The position numbers and the translations under genes were made by a program. Shown piece by piece: positions 12,063 through 22,576 of a stretch of 64,000 nucleotides of DNA; the stretch's first letter is position 1; the number at the start of each line of letters is the position of its first letter. The notes beneath the pieces were generated by a model. It had not been told where the DNA came from, ran no database searches, and was given only the letters and a program-made list of their open reading frames with translations. This DNA comes from Ophiosphaerella korrae. Lineage: Eukaryota > Ascomycota > Dothideomycetes > Pleosporales > Phaeosphaeriaceae. The stretch lies in the NCBI GenBank assembly GCA_028456385.1, contig JALNQF010000044.1:124001-188000 (forward strand), given 5' to 3'.

Positions 12063-12524
12063 TATTATAGGTGTAATAAGAGAAATCAAGATAAAGCTAA
12101 TTAATCCTAACTTAGATACTAACAAAGTATAAGATAAGTAGAGTAGTAACTTTAATTAGGAAGCTACTTACAATTAGGATACGTAGTAGTAATCTATAAT
12201 TACGTATAAATAGATTAAAGTAATCTATAATAATATATAAATAGATTAGAGTAATCTATAGTTACGTATAAATAGATTAGTAGTAATCTATAACGTTATA
12301 TAAATAGATTAAGATAAGTATATAGTTAATAGTAATACGCATTATTAAGATAGTATTAGTAATTTAATCCTTTAACTATAGAACGCTAATATAAGATAAT
12401 TATAAAATATCTTCTATTATTTATAGTTATTATAGATTACCTCTAAGCTTTCTAATATTAACTTATAATCTACTAACTACCTCTTAGGTACTAGGAAGTC
12501 GACTCTAGTAACTAACCTATTACA
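12063..12524 (+). repeat. 3' LTR
   Basis: It is 462 bp, the same length as the 5' LTR. It ends CCTATTACA and is followed directly by the TAGAT duplication at 12525-12529. The equal lengths and low divergence outside RIP-type transitions suggest that most differences arose by RIP rather than by age. Confidence 0.9.
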
Positions 12525-12529
12525 TAGAT

Positions 12530-15370
12530 CCTACTATAGGCTAGTATCTATATTGTAGTAATACTTATTAAATAGAGAGAGAGAGAAAAGTAAGTACTTT
12601 CTAATAACGTTATTAATATTCCTACTAAAATATATTTAGAACGTACTTAAAAGTAGTTTAAAGCTAAGACTAATATCTCTAATAGTAATAAGGATCTACT
12701 AAGTATTAAAATACTAGTAAGAGGTTAAAGAGCTACTCTAAGAAGAGTACTACGTAGAGGAGGAACTTTATATAATTAAACTTAGTTACCTTTAGTTATA
12801 GTAGTAAGGTCTTTACTAGCAAGATTATTACTAGTAAAATTATTACTAATCTTAGGGTATAATATAGAACTTGTTTTAAACGCCTTCTTAACGTATTCTA
12901 GGCCTATAAGCTTATAGGTAGGCGTCTAGAGCTTTACCTAGTAGGCTATAATATTAAATTAAGTAATTTAAGACTAATAGAGGTTACTTAAGATCTAATA
13001 GGTAGCCTTTAAGCTTAAGAGGAAGGAATTTAAGCTCTAGAAGGAGATAGAAGAATATAAAGAGAGGAAATAGTAGGAAGTAGTAGCTAAATAGGTTTAA
13101 GTAGTATAAATAGGCTTAGAACGCGATCTAAAGATATTCTAGCGTAGAAAAATTTTCTTTACTTAAAATCTCTATTTTTCCTTACCTTACTTCTCTATAT
13201 TATTCTCTTCTATCTCCTCTATCTCTATCTATAATATAAAAAACAAGACTCTACTTCTTATAGTATATAACTAGATTATATTTTAAACGCGTTCTAATCT
13301 TATTTTAGCTAATTTATTAGAGATATACTAAACTAGCTTCTTTACTACTAAGTATACCTAAATTTATTAAGAATATTAATAGCTTCTATACTATATATCC
13401 TAGTAAGTTATTCTATAGAGTAAAGTAGACCCTATATAATAAGTAAGTATATAGAGTATATACTTAAATATAATCTAAATATATTTATAATACGTTCTAA
13501 TTTTATACTAGAAGAAATTTAGTAATTAAGGTACTTTAATCTATTCTATCTAGCGAGCCTATCTAGTGTACAAGATTAATTCTATTAAGACTAAGTAGCG
13601 TTTAATTTCTAAAGAGGCTAATACTCTCTACTTCTACTACGTAGTAGTTATACCTAGAAATCTATAGTTAAAAGAGTTCTAAGACGTATATAAATTACGT
13701 TCCTTAATAATTCCTCTTATAGTAACTTAATAAACTACTAGAGAACCTAAAGAAGAACTTAGAAGCTAATTAGAAGATCTAGAACGCGTTATAAACGCGT
13801 CTAAAACACGTTCTCTCTTACTAGATCTAGCTTCTTTCTTCTTACGTCCTTTAAAACAATAGAAGTAGTTATATATATAGTTTTGTATAAAAGAAGAGAT
13901 TACTCTATTACTAGTAGATAAGTCTCTTCCTAAGAATCTTATTCTTATACTAATATACTAGGTAAATAACTTAAAGTAAAAGTAAGTTAAAAGAAAAGTA
14001 AGTTTTTATTAAAACGTCTTTATATTACGTTTATAATACGTTTTAGGTTAATATAAATAAATACTATTAGCTTCTTATAGAAAATAATCTCCTACTTATA
14101 TATAAAGTTTGTAGTAAAAATAATAATATAAAGTATATTTTTATTAGGTCCTATATAAGTAGAAAGTACTTTAATTTTATATAGAGTAACTATATATAGT
14201 AATATAGTAGATCTTTTATTAAAGAAAACTATAAACTAAACTAAAATCTCTTATTATCTATTTACAAATATATTTTAACTTATATTAAAACTTATTCTAC
14301 CTATCTACTAGAAATTAACTATAGATTAGCTAAAAGTTAAAATACTTAATATTAGCGCATAAGTCCTCTATATTAGCGCTAGAGGAGAAGAAATATACTA
14401 GAATATATTAGAAAGACACTTTAATTACATTTTAATTTCTTACTCTTAGTATTTTTATCTTCTTCTAGATAGCTAGTACAAGGAACCTAGTAACACTAAA
14501 CACTAAGAATATAGGATATACTAACTATATTAAGCTAGAATATATTAACATTATATTTATAACACGTTTTAATATACCTACCTTAAGCTTACTACTCTCT
14601 AGAGTAGTAAAGAGTAGCTATATACGTAAGTTAAGCTCTTATATAGTAACGCAGTAAAGTTACTTATACTCTTATACGTTATAGGTCTCTTAGTAGATAA
14701 TACAATTATAGTACTCTATTATATTATTATAGAACTCTAAAAGTATTATTAGAATATATTTATAACTTATATAAAACGTATTACAATCTATAGATATAAT
14801 ATACTATATTATAAAACGTACTATAGACGTAATTAAAATATATTTTAACTTACTCTTAACTTTCTAACTATACGCTATAGATAGCTTACCCTTATTATTA
14901 GAGTTAACTAAGTTTAGCTTATACTACACCTAGAGATAATTTACAAGTACGCTACGCGTACTTACTTTAGCTTAATTATATTAGAATATGTTTAGATTGC
15001 GTTAGTAACGTGTTTTAATATATACACTATATAGGGTACTATTATTATACTAGAAGTAATAATAGATCTCGCTAAAATAGACAATTAGGTTACTATTTGC
15101 ATTTTCTTTAAATAGCTTAAGGCTATAGGGAGGATTTACTTTGTAGTAGAGATAGGATAGCTAGAATATGTTTAGAGCGCGATTAAATCACGTTTCAGTT
15201 AACTTATATAGCTGTCGAGAATTCCTAGTATTATGTTAAGATCGCGTTGAGATTGTATTGCAAACTTGTTGTTAACGTGTTCTAGCAATATTGTATTAGG
15301 GTTGAACTCGCTTAGAGTTGTGCGCATGCACTAACCCGAGCCCGGCGTAGTCATCACATATATGGCCTAG
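12530..15370. other. RIP-mutated right arm of the large element
   Basis: This arm is AT-rich with no intact gene. At about 12990-13150 on the plus strand a charged, helix-like peptide can be followed through TAG/TAA (pattern FKLKRKEFKL..EIEEYKERK), which looks like the C-terminus of a relic protein. The motif ACGCGTTCTAA/AACACGTTCTAA recurs here too (13281-13300, 13789-13816, 15171-15200). Composition returns to normal near 15250-15370. Confidence 0.6.
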
Positions 15371-15378
15371 CGCTGTTT

Positions 15379-15422
15379 CCATGGCATCCCCGGCTAATCT
15401 TGCCATGGCATCCTCGGCTAAC
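15379..15422 (-). repeat. Right subterminal 24-bp direct repeat
   Basis: Two copies of a unit beginning CCATGGCATCC start at 15379 and 15403. The second overlaps the right terminal inverted repeat. Together with the CCATGG units at the left end, this gives both ends of the large element a clustered CCATGG motif. Confidence 0.75.
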
Positions 15423-15441
15423 CCATGGTTAGATGACATGC
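15402..15441 (-). repeat. Right terminal inverted repeat of the large element
   Basis: Its reverse complement matches 2561-2600 at 36 of 40 bases. It is followed outward by six bases and then by CTACTCATT (15448-15456), the same 9 bp that flanks the left end. Confidence 0.85.
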
Positions 15442-15447
15442 CAACAC

Positions 15448-15770
15448 CTACTCATTTTCCCCCCATGGAAGACAAGATACTCCAGCATTGCGCATTATTT
15501 GAAGGTTTTCGCATCATTGCTGTCTTGGCAATTGATAGTCTTTCGCCCAATTAACGCAATGTAAATTATTACAAGAGTGTTCATACTATAAAGCCCTTAT
15601 GAAGTACCTAAATACCTAAATTTCCCAAAATCTTCGCAGCGGGATCGAAGCGAAAAATTGTAAGGCCGAGTTTGGAAAACAAGTCAATAATAAATTCAAC
15701 TATCTTTACTTATTCGACTGATGATCTAGATTTGTCATTACGAGACATCAAAATTTCCACAGAAGACAAC
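15448..15770 (+). promoter_or_regulatory. Upstream region of the carboxypeptidase gene
   Basis: The 323 bp between the repeat element and the ATG at 15771 hold a TATAAAG at 15587-15593, about 180 bp upstream of the start. The open frame extends left to a TTG at 15672, but the ATG that starts the signal peptide is the sensible start. Insertion of the large element ends only about 320 bp upstream and could affect expression (inference). Confidence 0.35.
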
Positions 15771-17189
15771 ATGAAGTGGATACAGATAGCCTGTTTCGCT
15801 GGGTTGGTGGCAGCGTCGCCTCTCGGCCTGCGCGACACCGAGCTGACATATGATGGCTATCGTATTTACAGTATAACTCCTCGATCGGTCCGTGAAGCTC
15901 GCAATCTCGAGAAAATGTTCTCAACTCATCATACTCACCCATTCCGTGACACTTTATCTGTCGCTATACCGCCGGATGAGATCTCAACTTTTAATGCCCT
16001 AGGCCTGAAGGCGCAACTCATCAACAATGATTTGGGAAGTTATATTCGATCTATAGACAAGCCAACGACGTTCAACCGTGCATTGTATAAACGGGGAGAG
16101 CTCCCTGATCTGTCGTGGTTCGATACTTACCACGACTACGCTTCTCATTTGACTTACTGGGACGATTTGGTACAGGCTTTTCCAGAAAACTCGAAGAAAT
16201 TCGAGATTGGAAAAAGCTACGAAAACCGGAGTATGCATGCCTTCCACCTATTCGGCGACAAGAAGGACGACCATCCAAACACGGAGAAACCAATCATTCT
16301 GTGGCATGCTACTGTACACGCAAGAGAGGTAAGTGAGCTACTTTGGGGCACTCAAGGTCGCTATATTAAATTTAACGCAGTGGATAACTACCATGGTGAT
16401 TGAATACTTGGCTTACCAGCTCATCCACGGCTACAAGACCGGGAATTCGAACGTAACCTCGTTTTTGAATCACTATGACTTCTACCTTGTTCCATTTCAT
16501 AATCCAGATGGTACGTAGGGCCTGGAAAGGCACTAAGTGTAATTTGCTTATATTTTGCAGGTTTTGTATATACACAAACCAATGACCGTCTCTGGCGTAA
16601 GAATCGCCAACCCCGTCCCAGCGTGAATACTACCTGTATTGGAACCGACGGTAACCGCAATTGGAAGTTTGAGTGGGATGCGCAGCCTCCAGAGGGCGGG
16701 TCAACTCCTGATCCTTGTGGACAAACGTACCGTGGTCTCGCACCAGGCGATACGCCTGAAAATCAAGTTCTCGATGCACTGTCTGCGAAGCTTAGCAATA
16801 CAAGCAGCGGTATTCGTTCATTTATTGACTTTCACTCGTACTCGCAACTCGTGTTGACCCCTTGGGGCTATACATGCGATCCCCTGCCCGAATCTCTTCC
16901 ACGTATGCTGGAAGCCGCCAATGGCGTTGCAAGAGCAATTGAAGCTGCCAGTGAGCGTGGGAGTATCTACAAGGCTGGTCCAGGGTGTCAAATTCTGTAC
17001 TTTAGTACAGGTAACTCTCGGGACCATCATTATGCCGTACATGGCGCAAATCATTCCTGGACATTGGAACTGAGTCCTCAGGATGCGGCAGGGGGCGGTT
17101 TTATATTGCCACCAGATCAGATATGGCCAGTTGTCAAGGAGCAGTGGGCAGGCCAATTGTGGTTACTCAACAATATATGGAATGACTAG
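15771..17189 (+). CDS. Secreted zinc carboxypeptidase, peptidase family M14
   Basis: Exons 15771-16328, 16381-16510 and 16561-17189 give 438 residues; the introns are 52 and 50 bp. Residues 1-16 form a signal peptide (MKWIQIACFAGLVAAS). A propeptide of about 100 residues follows, then the M14 catalytic domain. The zinc site HxxE is seen as HAREW, spelled across the first splice junction. The third zinc ligand is in DFHSYSQL, NRNW carries the substrate arginine region, and the catalytic glutamate is in WTLELSP. The family removes C-terminal residues from proteins outside the cell, and secreted fungal members serve nutrition or host-protein breakdown. All key residues are present, so it should be active. 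It is the first intact gene right of the repeat block. Confidence 0.93.
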
Positions 17190-17781
17190 AGCTTGGATTT
17201 ACACAGTCACAAAGCATGTGGAAAATCGCGAGTATCAGTGTAGTCTAAACCTCACCAGTACCTTTTTTGAGTTGTTTGCTTAGTGCATATTTGATATGCA
17301 ATCAAGCAAGCACAGTATTCATTCTGAAGCAAATGGCCAAGTTGATAGGTCCGCATGCGAATATCGAATGGAACGAGTTGACTAGTGTCTGAATAAACTT
17401 CAGCATTACCTATTGAAACAGCAGAGGCCTTGAATCTCCGTAGTATCGCATGATATGGCGGTATTTCTGTATAATGTTTCTTCCATGTTATGTTAGTTTG
17501 CCTCGCTTGAATGGCTGCATCATCGTCGTCATCTCGGGATGCTCAGAAGGTGTGAAAGGGCGGGCCGGAACTTAACGCTCTTTTTCCCCATCAAAGCCTA
17601 AGTCAGGTCCCGTAACAGTTGACTGCCCTCAGCACCACGGAAAATTTTAGTTCATCTAACATCGTATTTTTGACACTGAGGGTGGACATTTCATAATTCT
17701 TAAAGAATTGATTTCGCATGAAATTACAGAATCTACACTTCCATGTTCACTGTCAACTCAAAATCTACTAAAATATAAGCT
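17190..17781. other. Intergenic, no gene recognised
   Basis: It contains the 3' flank of the carboxypeptidase gene and the 5' flank of the SDR relic. No long frame or repeat was found. Confidence 0.4.
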
Positions 17782-18627
17782 ATGTCTGACAATCTTGTCG
17801 TCGTCGTTACTGGGCCAAATAGAGGTGCTGGAAAGGCTATAACCAAGCTTCTTGCAAAACAAGGGTTCAAGACACTAATAAGAGTATATGCAACCTCAAG
17901 ATCAGGTGCTCATACTGGCATCGAGGCACTTTCACCTAACAAGACCTTATACACCGCGCTAGATACGGCCGAAAGTACATCAATACAGTCATTCTTTCAA
18001 TGAATTCTCGATGAGAATGTTGTAATCGGCGATTTGATCAACAATGCCGCCGTTAGCAAAGACTATTGCGGGACACCCGAATTGGCTGCGCATACTGTCT
18101 GGAACAATTACGGGGGCACAAGGGACATGTATAAAGCGTTTCTGTCACAAGAGAACGTACGACCAGGATCGCGTATTGTCAACCTGACCAGTGGGTTTAA
18201 TGGTTTGAGCACCTACTAGGAAGGCCTACAGGATGAATTTCGCTGAGTCACAACAATAGCTGACATAGATACACTAGCAGGGAAGTATACTAGTGATATG
18301 AGCAAAGGGCCTGAAGCGCTGCAGCATGGTGGGTGGGGTAAAGGAGCCCGCAGCTACAAGGTGAGCAAGGCACTCATCAACGCGCTTGCCATTGTTGTTG
18401 CCCGGGAAAATCCGAAACTTATGGTGAATTGCGGCTGCCCAGGTTGGGTCGATACGGATATGGGCGCTCAGGGTAAAGGAACTCCGCCAAAAATACCAGA
18501 AGAGGGAGCACGCGTTCCACTATGATTGGCCATCGGGGAATTGGGGTCAGGGGGAGACAAGAATGGTGGCTTAGGGAAAGAATCGGAGAGAGAGAGAGCG
18601 GGAAGCTCTTTGAGAATCATACCATAA
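17782..18627 (+). pseudogene. Broken short-chain dehydrogenase/reductase (SDR)
   Basis: One reading frame covers 17782-18627 and carries the marks of a classical SDR. These are the cofactor loop TGPNRGAGK near the start, the NNAA motif at about residue 88, a catalytic serine region (NLTSGFN), the YxxxK active site (SYKVSK) and the PGWVDTDM segment. The frame is cut by TGA at 18001-18003, TAG at 18217-18219, TGA at 18244-18246 and TGA at 18523-18525, then ends at TAA 18625-18627. All four stops are one transition from CGA, CAG or TGG. No introns are apparent. SDRs of this type reduce carbonyls with NADPH. It lies in the repeat-rich left third and looks like a duplicated copy inactivated by RIP-like changes (inference). 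Confidence 0.85.
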
Positions 18628-19522
18628 TTGATAGAGGTTGGGGCAAGGCCAAATCGTGGTTCTCAATGTAGTATAGAAGAAATCATGCAAATCACAAATT
18701 CTGTTTGTCGAATCAATGCGATACCTAGACACTCCCAGGTAAACCCTGAAAATAGTTGATTTCATCAACAGCAAGTGCAAATGTGAGATGTCAGCGCTAA
18801 CCACAACATTCTGATTTGTTGCGTCGATGTTACTTTTTCTCTCCAACGAGCTGAAACCTATACATAAAGATCGGTAAAAGGCCATTACACTGCATTGCTA
18901 CGTTGATGTATCCGATAACTGCCTAAATTACCGGAGCGACTACGACCTGTACTCAGCTCCTGCTGCCTTGGAATAGCGTAGCCCCTACACTATAATCCCT
19001 GTTTCTAAGACTTTCATGTACATTATAACTCGCCTTCAACTCTAGCTAATTACGTTAGCGCTTGTACCACAATAGTTATATAAGCTCGAATCCTAAGGTC
19101 AGCCTTGAATTGCAGGAGCAATGTCGACCAGAACCATCTGCAACCTTGCTGTTACAATAACCTAGTGACTTCTATCGCATATCTCAAGGCCTGCCTCCCT
19201 CTCTGCCTATGCCATTATCTTGGTATGGGCTAGCTATTGTATATGAGTCGAACGAATGAGAGGTAGTGTGTGGGGACGACGTTGGTGTGAGCGGGCTAGG
19301 TTTGGGCCATGGAGAGGTAGGTTGTAGCCAGTTTTGGCTAAGTATATCAATGGGCAAGTACGTGAACCATGGAAAAAGCTTTGTGTGAGCAATTCTCTTC
19401 TGCGCGTATCGCAACAAGATATTCTGAGATAGATCATAAACCTCGCTCTACAGAAATCCATGGAATGCGTCTTTGACGCCAATTTTCCACTAGTGCATGT
19501 ACAATGTCACATTTCTGTTCGG
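18628..19522. other. Intergenic, no gene recognised
   Basis: Overlapping minus-strand frames at 19184-19482 have no domain and low-complexity proline/threonine runs. Nothing else was identified. Confidence 0.35.
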
Positions 19523-19720
19523 GTGGGTTGCAAAGAGGGGTAAATGGTGTAGTGGGGCTTTGAAATGTATTCCAGGCACAAATGCTCGCTAACGAACTTG
19601 GCCCCCAAGTTATGTGCAGGAAGAAGGTCTAGGCAAAACGCGACCCGGCAATAAGTGTGCTGCAGCTGCATGAATTTAACCAGGCTTCAGTCTTCTGCAT
19701 CAACCGGTGAGGACACCGCC
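19523..19720 (+). repeat. Local repeat R1, copy A
   Basis: About 200 bp here align in direct orientation with 26012-26214, including long identical runs such as GCAAAGAGGGGTAAATGGTG and CTTCTGCATCAACCGGTGAG. The similarity stops at about 19720, where the COQ5-like frame begins. I recognise no coding function. Both copies could be leftovers of a transposon or of a duplicated promoter. Confidence 0.85.
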
Positions 19721-20650
19721 CAGATCAAGAAGTCGATTGGGACGCCAATTGCTGACAAGCAGCAGGAGGAGCACGATAAGGGATCCACACAGATGTTTCT
19801 CATGCTCGGTCCGGCAAGCACAGCGACAACCGCCACCTCCGAAAGCTCCGCCAAATGCCCAAGGAACAACCCATTTCGGTTTTGAGACGACCGTTGAAGC
19901 GCTGAAGGAGCAGAGAGGTCTGTTATACACTATTTCTAATCGAAGTGCCCAATTGCTGGCATTATTAGTGGTGCCGTCTTTTCTTCTGTCGCCCCATCCT
20001 ACGATTCCAGGAACAATTTCATGTCGCTCGGCATACATCGCCTGTGGAAAGACCATTTCGTACGTAACCTGAATCCTCGCTGTAACTCGCTCACGTTGCC
20101 ATCATCAGGGGAGAAAGGTTGGAATATCTTAGTCATTGGTGGCGGAACTGGCGATATTGCTTTCTGCATACTAGACTATGCTTCTACAATCAACAACGAC
20201 GCCTATACAAAGGTTACAGTGGTAGATATTAACCCAGACATATTAGTAGAAGGCAAGAAGCGCCCGCTTTAGACGCTATATGCCCGATCCCTACAACTAA
20301 AGTTCGTCGAAGCGAATACAGAAAAGTTGGACATGATTCCGGATAATAGCGTATTTTGTGTCCTTAAGCTAGGGGGCGTTTTCGCCTGCCTCGAGTTTTC
20401 TAAGATCAATAACCTACTCTTTGACGCTGTGTACCGGCGATAGAGCTTTGGCGCAATACTACTTGTTGGCCAAATTGTTTCGGGAGACCGTAACACTTAT
20501 TAGTATCTTGTAGAGAGTATTGCCCGCTTCCCTAGCTAAACTGAGTTTAGGGATATGATTCAAGATGCGGGCTTCCTTATTCCTGGACAAGGTTGGGAAG
20601 GTCTCATCAACGGCATCGCTGCAATACATAAAGGCGTAAAACCACCTTAG
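19721..20650 (+). pseudogene. COQ5: Broken, internally deleted COQ5-like ubiquinone methyltransferase
   Basis: Exon 1 runs to about 19917 and encodes an arginine-rich, mitochondrial-presequence-like start and then HFGFET. After an intron (GTCTGT...TTAG) exon 2 begins near 19967 with VFSSVAPSYDSRNNF and the COQ5 signature MSLGIHRLWKD. It continues with the SAM-binding loop GGGTGDIAF, VVDINPDIL, GGVFACLEFSK and YLVESIARFP. TAG at 20270, 20441 and 20501 and TAA at 20537 interrupt one frame. Between DNSV and VLKLGG about 26 residues, covering the conserved AFGIRN block, are missing without a frame change. COQ5 is the C-methyltransferase of ubiquinone synthesis in mitochondria, and an intact gene must exist elsewhere if the organism respires. 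The 5' end abuts repeat R1, and no ATG start is visible. Confidence 0.88.
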
Positions 20651-21159
20651 ATAGCTTGCAGAACCAGGATCGTAGATATATGATGTATGCGTACCTCAAT
20701 CAGTGCCTTTGCACGATCTATGTGGTCGATTATGATACCATTTGAAATTCGTCAAGGACTATTATATGAGGTTTCTTTTTGGGAAACACGAGTTGGGCCA
20801 GTGAATATCTTCTGAAATTTTGATTCCTGTTTATATGCCTCTGACTGAAACATTACAGACTATACTACATGAAATTATGCGTCTTATATAGATAGGGTTA
20901 TGGAAGATCACATCATGCTCCCAACGAGCGTACTCAGTGGAAGAACCCAACAAACAAGGTATGTCAAGAAAGCATAGCTGGTATCATCAGTCGGGCAGTG
21001 CGATGTTGGATCGCAATCATACAAGATATTAAGCAAAAACATAAACAAATACCTTTGACTAAGAATCAACGAACTCGCGCACCCTTGGTATATCTCCAAA
21101 AAAAAAAGGGGGGGGGGGAGCTAAAATAGAAATCTTTCTGTGTTGGACAGGAAGCGCAC
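20651..21159. other. Intergenic; poly-A/poly-G tract near 21101-21119
   Basis: No gene is supported. A run of A followed by a run of about ten G lies at 21101-21119. A short minus-strand frame at 20908-21099 has no recognisable feature. Confidence 0.35.
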
Positions 21160-21480
21160 TGTGATGGCCTGGTAGGGGCTGCCATCATTGTCTCGTTCAA
21201 GAGAGTTCGAATGCGCTCTCCTCAACGCAGGAATTTAGACGAAGAGCTGAACAAATCATTGACAGCTGCTCTTCGCTCTGCCCCCCTATGAGTGGGTTCC
21301 TATCAGATAATCGTCAGTTGAGCAGCCTAGTGAGTAACAAGATATAATATACTTCGCGGAGCTAAAATAAAAAGATGTGCGATTTCAACGTTGGCTATAC
21401 GCAAATCGGTTTCTTCATCCCTTAGTATCCACTGGCAGCTACCTCTGTATGGACCATCCATATAATCGTAGCAAAACCAT
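21160..21480 (+). repeat. Local repeat R2, copy A
   Basis: It aligns in direct orientation with about 25570-25900, roughly three bases in four identical by eye, with shared runs such as ACGAAGAGCTGAACAA and ATCGGTTTCTTCATCCC-like segments. In the minus strand both copies can be read as a related peptide (QWILRDEETD here, QWCLRDQEID in copy B). This hints at an old protein-coding origin, but no gene can be modelled. Confidence 0.75.
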
Positions 21481-21644
21481 GAGTCGGCAGAGTGCATTCT
21501 GCCCAGAACCAATGAAACATCCCGGGAGTGATTCTTATTACTTTGAATAGAGGAGAGTAAGTAGCTGAGAGAATTGGTATTTGGCCTGAACAACGCGAAA
21601 GTGGTATGGAGATGATTTATACCGGCGACCTCAAGTTTAAACAA

Positions 21645-22576
21645 AAACCGATTACAGCCTTATGGCCCTGGGCTTCATAACTTAGACTCAAACAACTTGA
21701 CAGTAAGCCTAACGGCCAGCTGTTTTACCGGATTAGTGTGAGGAAAAGTCTTAGCCATGCAGTGTTCTCCATGCAGTGTGTTTTCCGCTTGGGCTATGCA
21801 GCTGACTACGCCACGGAACCAAACAAACTCAGCATCTCATTGGCATTTCGAATAGACTAACAAATGATAACACATAAAGCTGACCGCCGTTGATATCAAT
21901 TGCAGCCTATCTAAGAACGTAAAGCCCTAGGTGGCGTGTTTGTCTTAAGATGTGGTTCTGCTACAGGCCAAAAATGAATGCTTGGCGTGCCGCCTGCCAG
22001 CCTTCTACGTCAACCCATAGCCCCTTCGCTAATCCAGAGAATCATGCAAGTAATAACTTCAATCCATCTGTAAAGTGTTAAGTTGGAACGACATGGCTGA
22101 ATGTGGAACCTAAAAATACCGAGTAAATCCCATTGACAGTCAATATCTGCACATATTTCATTTCTAACAGTGAACAATCTCTATATCCAATACTGATTTC
22201 CTGCTGTGTTGCCCACGAACAAACTCTCGGGCTCATATTTCTACTCTGGAAGCCTCGTAATTAATTTATTGGTGTTGGTAAAGCGGTACACAAGGCGTTT
22301 TGGACCCCAAAATTAAATTAAGCAGCTAAGAAGCTCAGGGTTGAACATTAATCCCCACTTTCTTTTGCTGCATTTCATCTAATTTCTAAATATATTATTT
22401 CGTCGCCTTCAGTTGCGCTTATATACAACATATCGAAAGTTAGGTGCAGGGTAGATGTGAATACACATTATGATAGCCGATGACTTTTTTATCTACTTGA
22501 AAATTCTCCCTATAGTTTCTCCCTACAGGCCAACTGATCAAGCCAACTGATCAAGCATCCCAAAGTCCAATTTTCA
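21645..22576. other. Intergenic, upstream of the membrane-protein gene
   Basis: No gene is recognised. A tandem CAACTGATCAAG duplication occurs just upstream of the next start, at about 22530-22553. Confidence 0.4.

Larger units (their letters stand above)
5460..12524 (+). mobile_element. Ty3/gypsy chromovirus LTR retrotransposon, full length, RIP-inactivated
   Basis: The two 462-bp LTRs are 5460-5921 and 12063-12524. An exact 5-bp target duplication TAGAT flanks the element (5455-5459 and 12525-12529). The LTR ends are inverted (TATTATAGG against CCTATTACA), consistent with an original TG...CA terminus hit by G-to-A. A purine tract abuts the 3' LTR. Between them, gag then protease, RT, RNase H, integrase and a chromodomain can be read in one direction. 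That order defines Ty3/gypsy, and the chromodomain defines chromoviruses. Every domain is riddled with TAA/TAG and C-to-Y or G-to-R/S type substitutions, so the copy cannot encode active proteins. Confidence 0.95.
2555..15447. mobile_element. Large RIP-degraded inverted-repeat element (DNA transposon-like) hosting a nested retrotransposon
   Basis: The sequence at 2561-2600 and the reverse complement of 15402-15441 match at 36 of 40 positions, starting GCATGTCATCTAACCAT. Both are followed outward by six unmatched bases and then by the same 9-bp direct repeat CTACTCATT (2546-2554 and 15448-15456). This gives a 12.9-kb unit. Removing the nested LTR element (7,065 bp plus one TSD) leaves about 5.8 kb, a plausible size for an autonomous DNA transposon. 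The interior is extremely AT-rich, dominated by TA steps with TAA/TAG in every frame, as RIP produces. A 9-bp duplication fits Mutator-like elements and 8 bp would fit hAT. No transposase domain could be recognised, so the superfamily is open. Confidence 0.7.

Noticed and set aside
21327..21644. Minus-strand gene of 105 codons in R2 copy A
   Set aside because: Copy B does not keep the frame, and no start, splice or domain evidence supports a gene; treated as a repeat with possible old coding origin.
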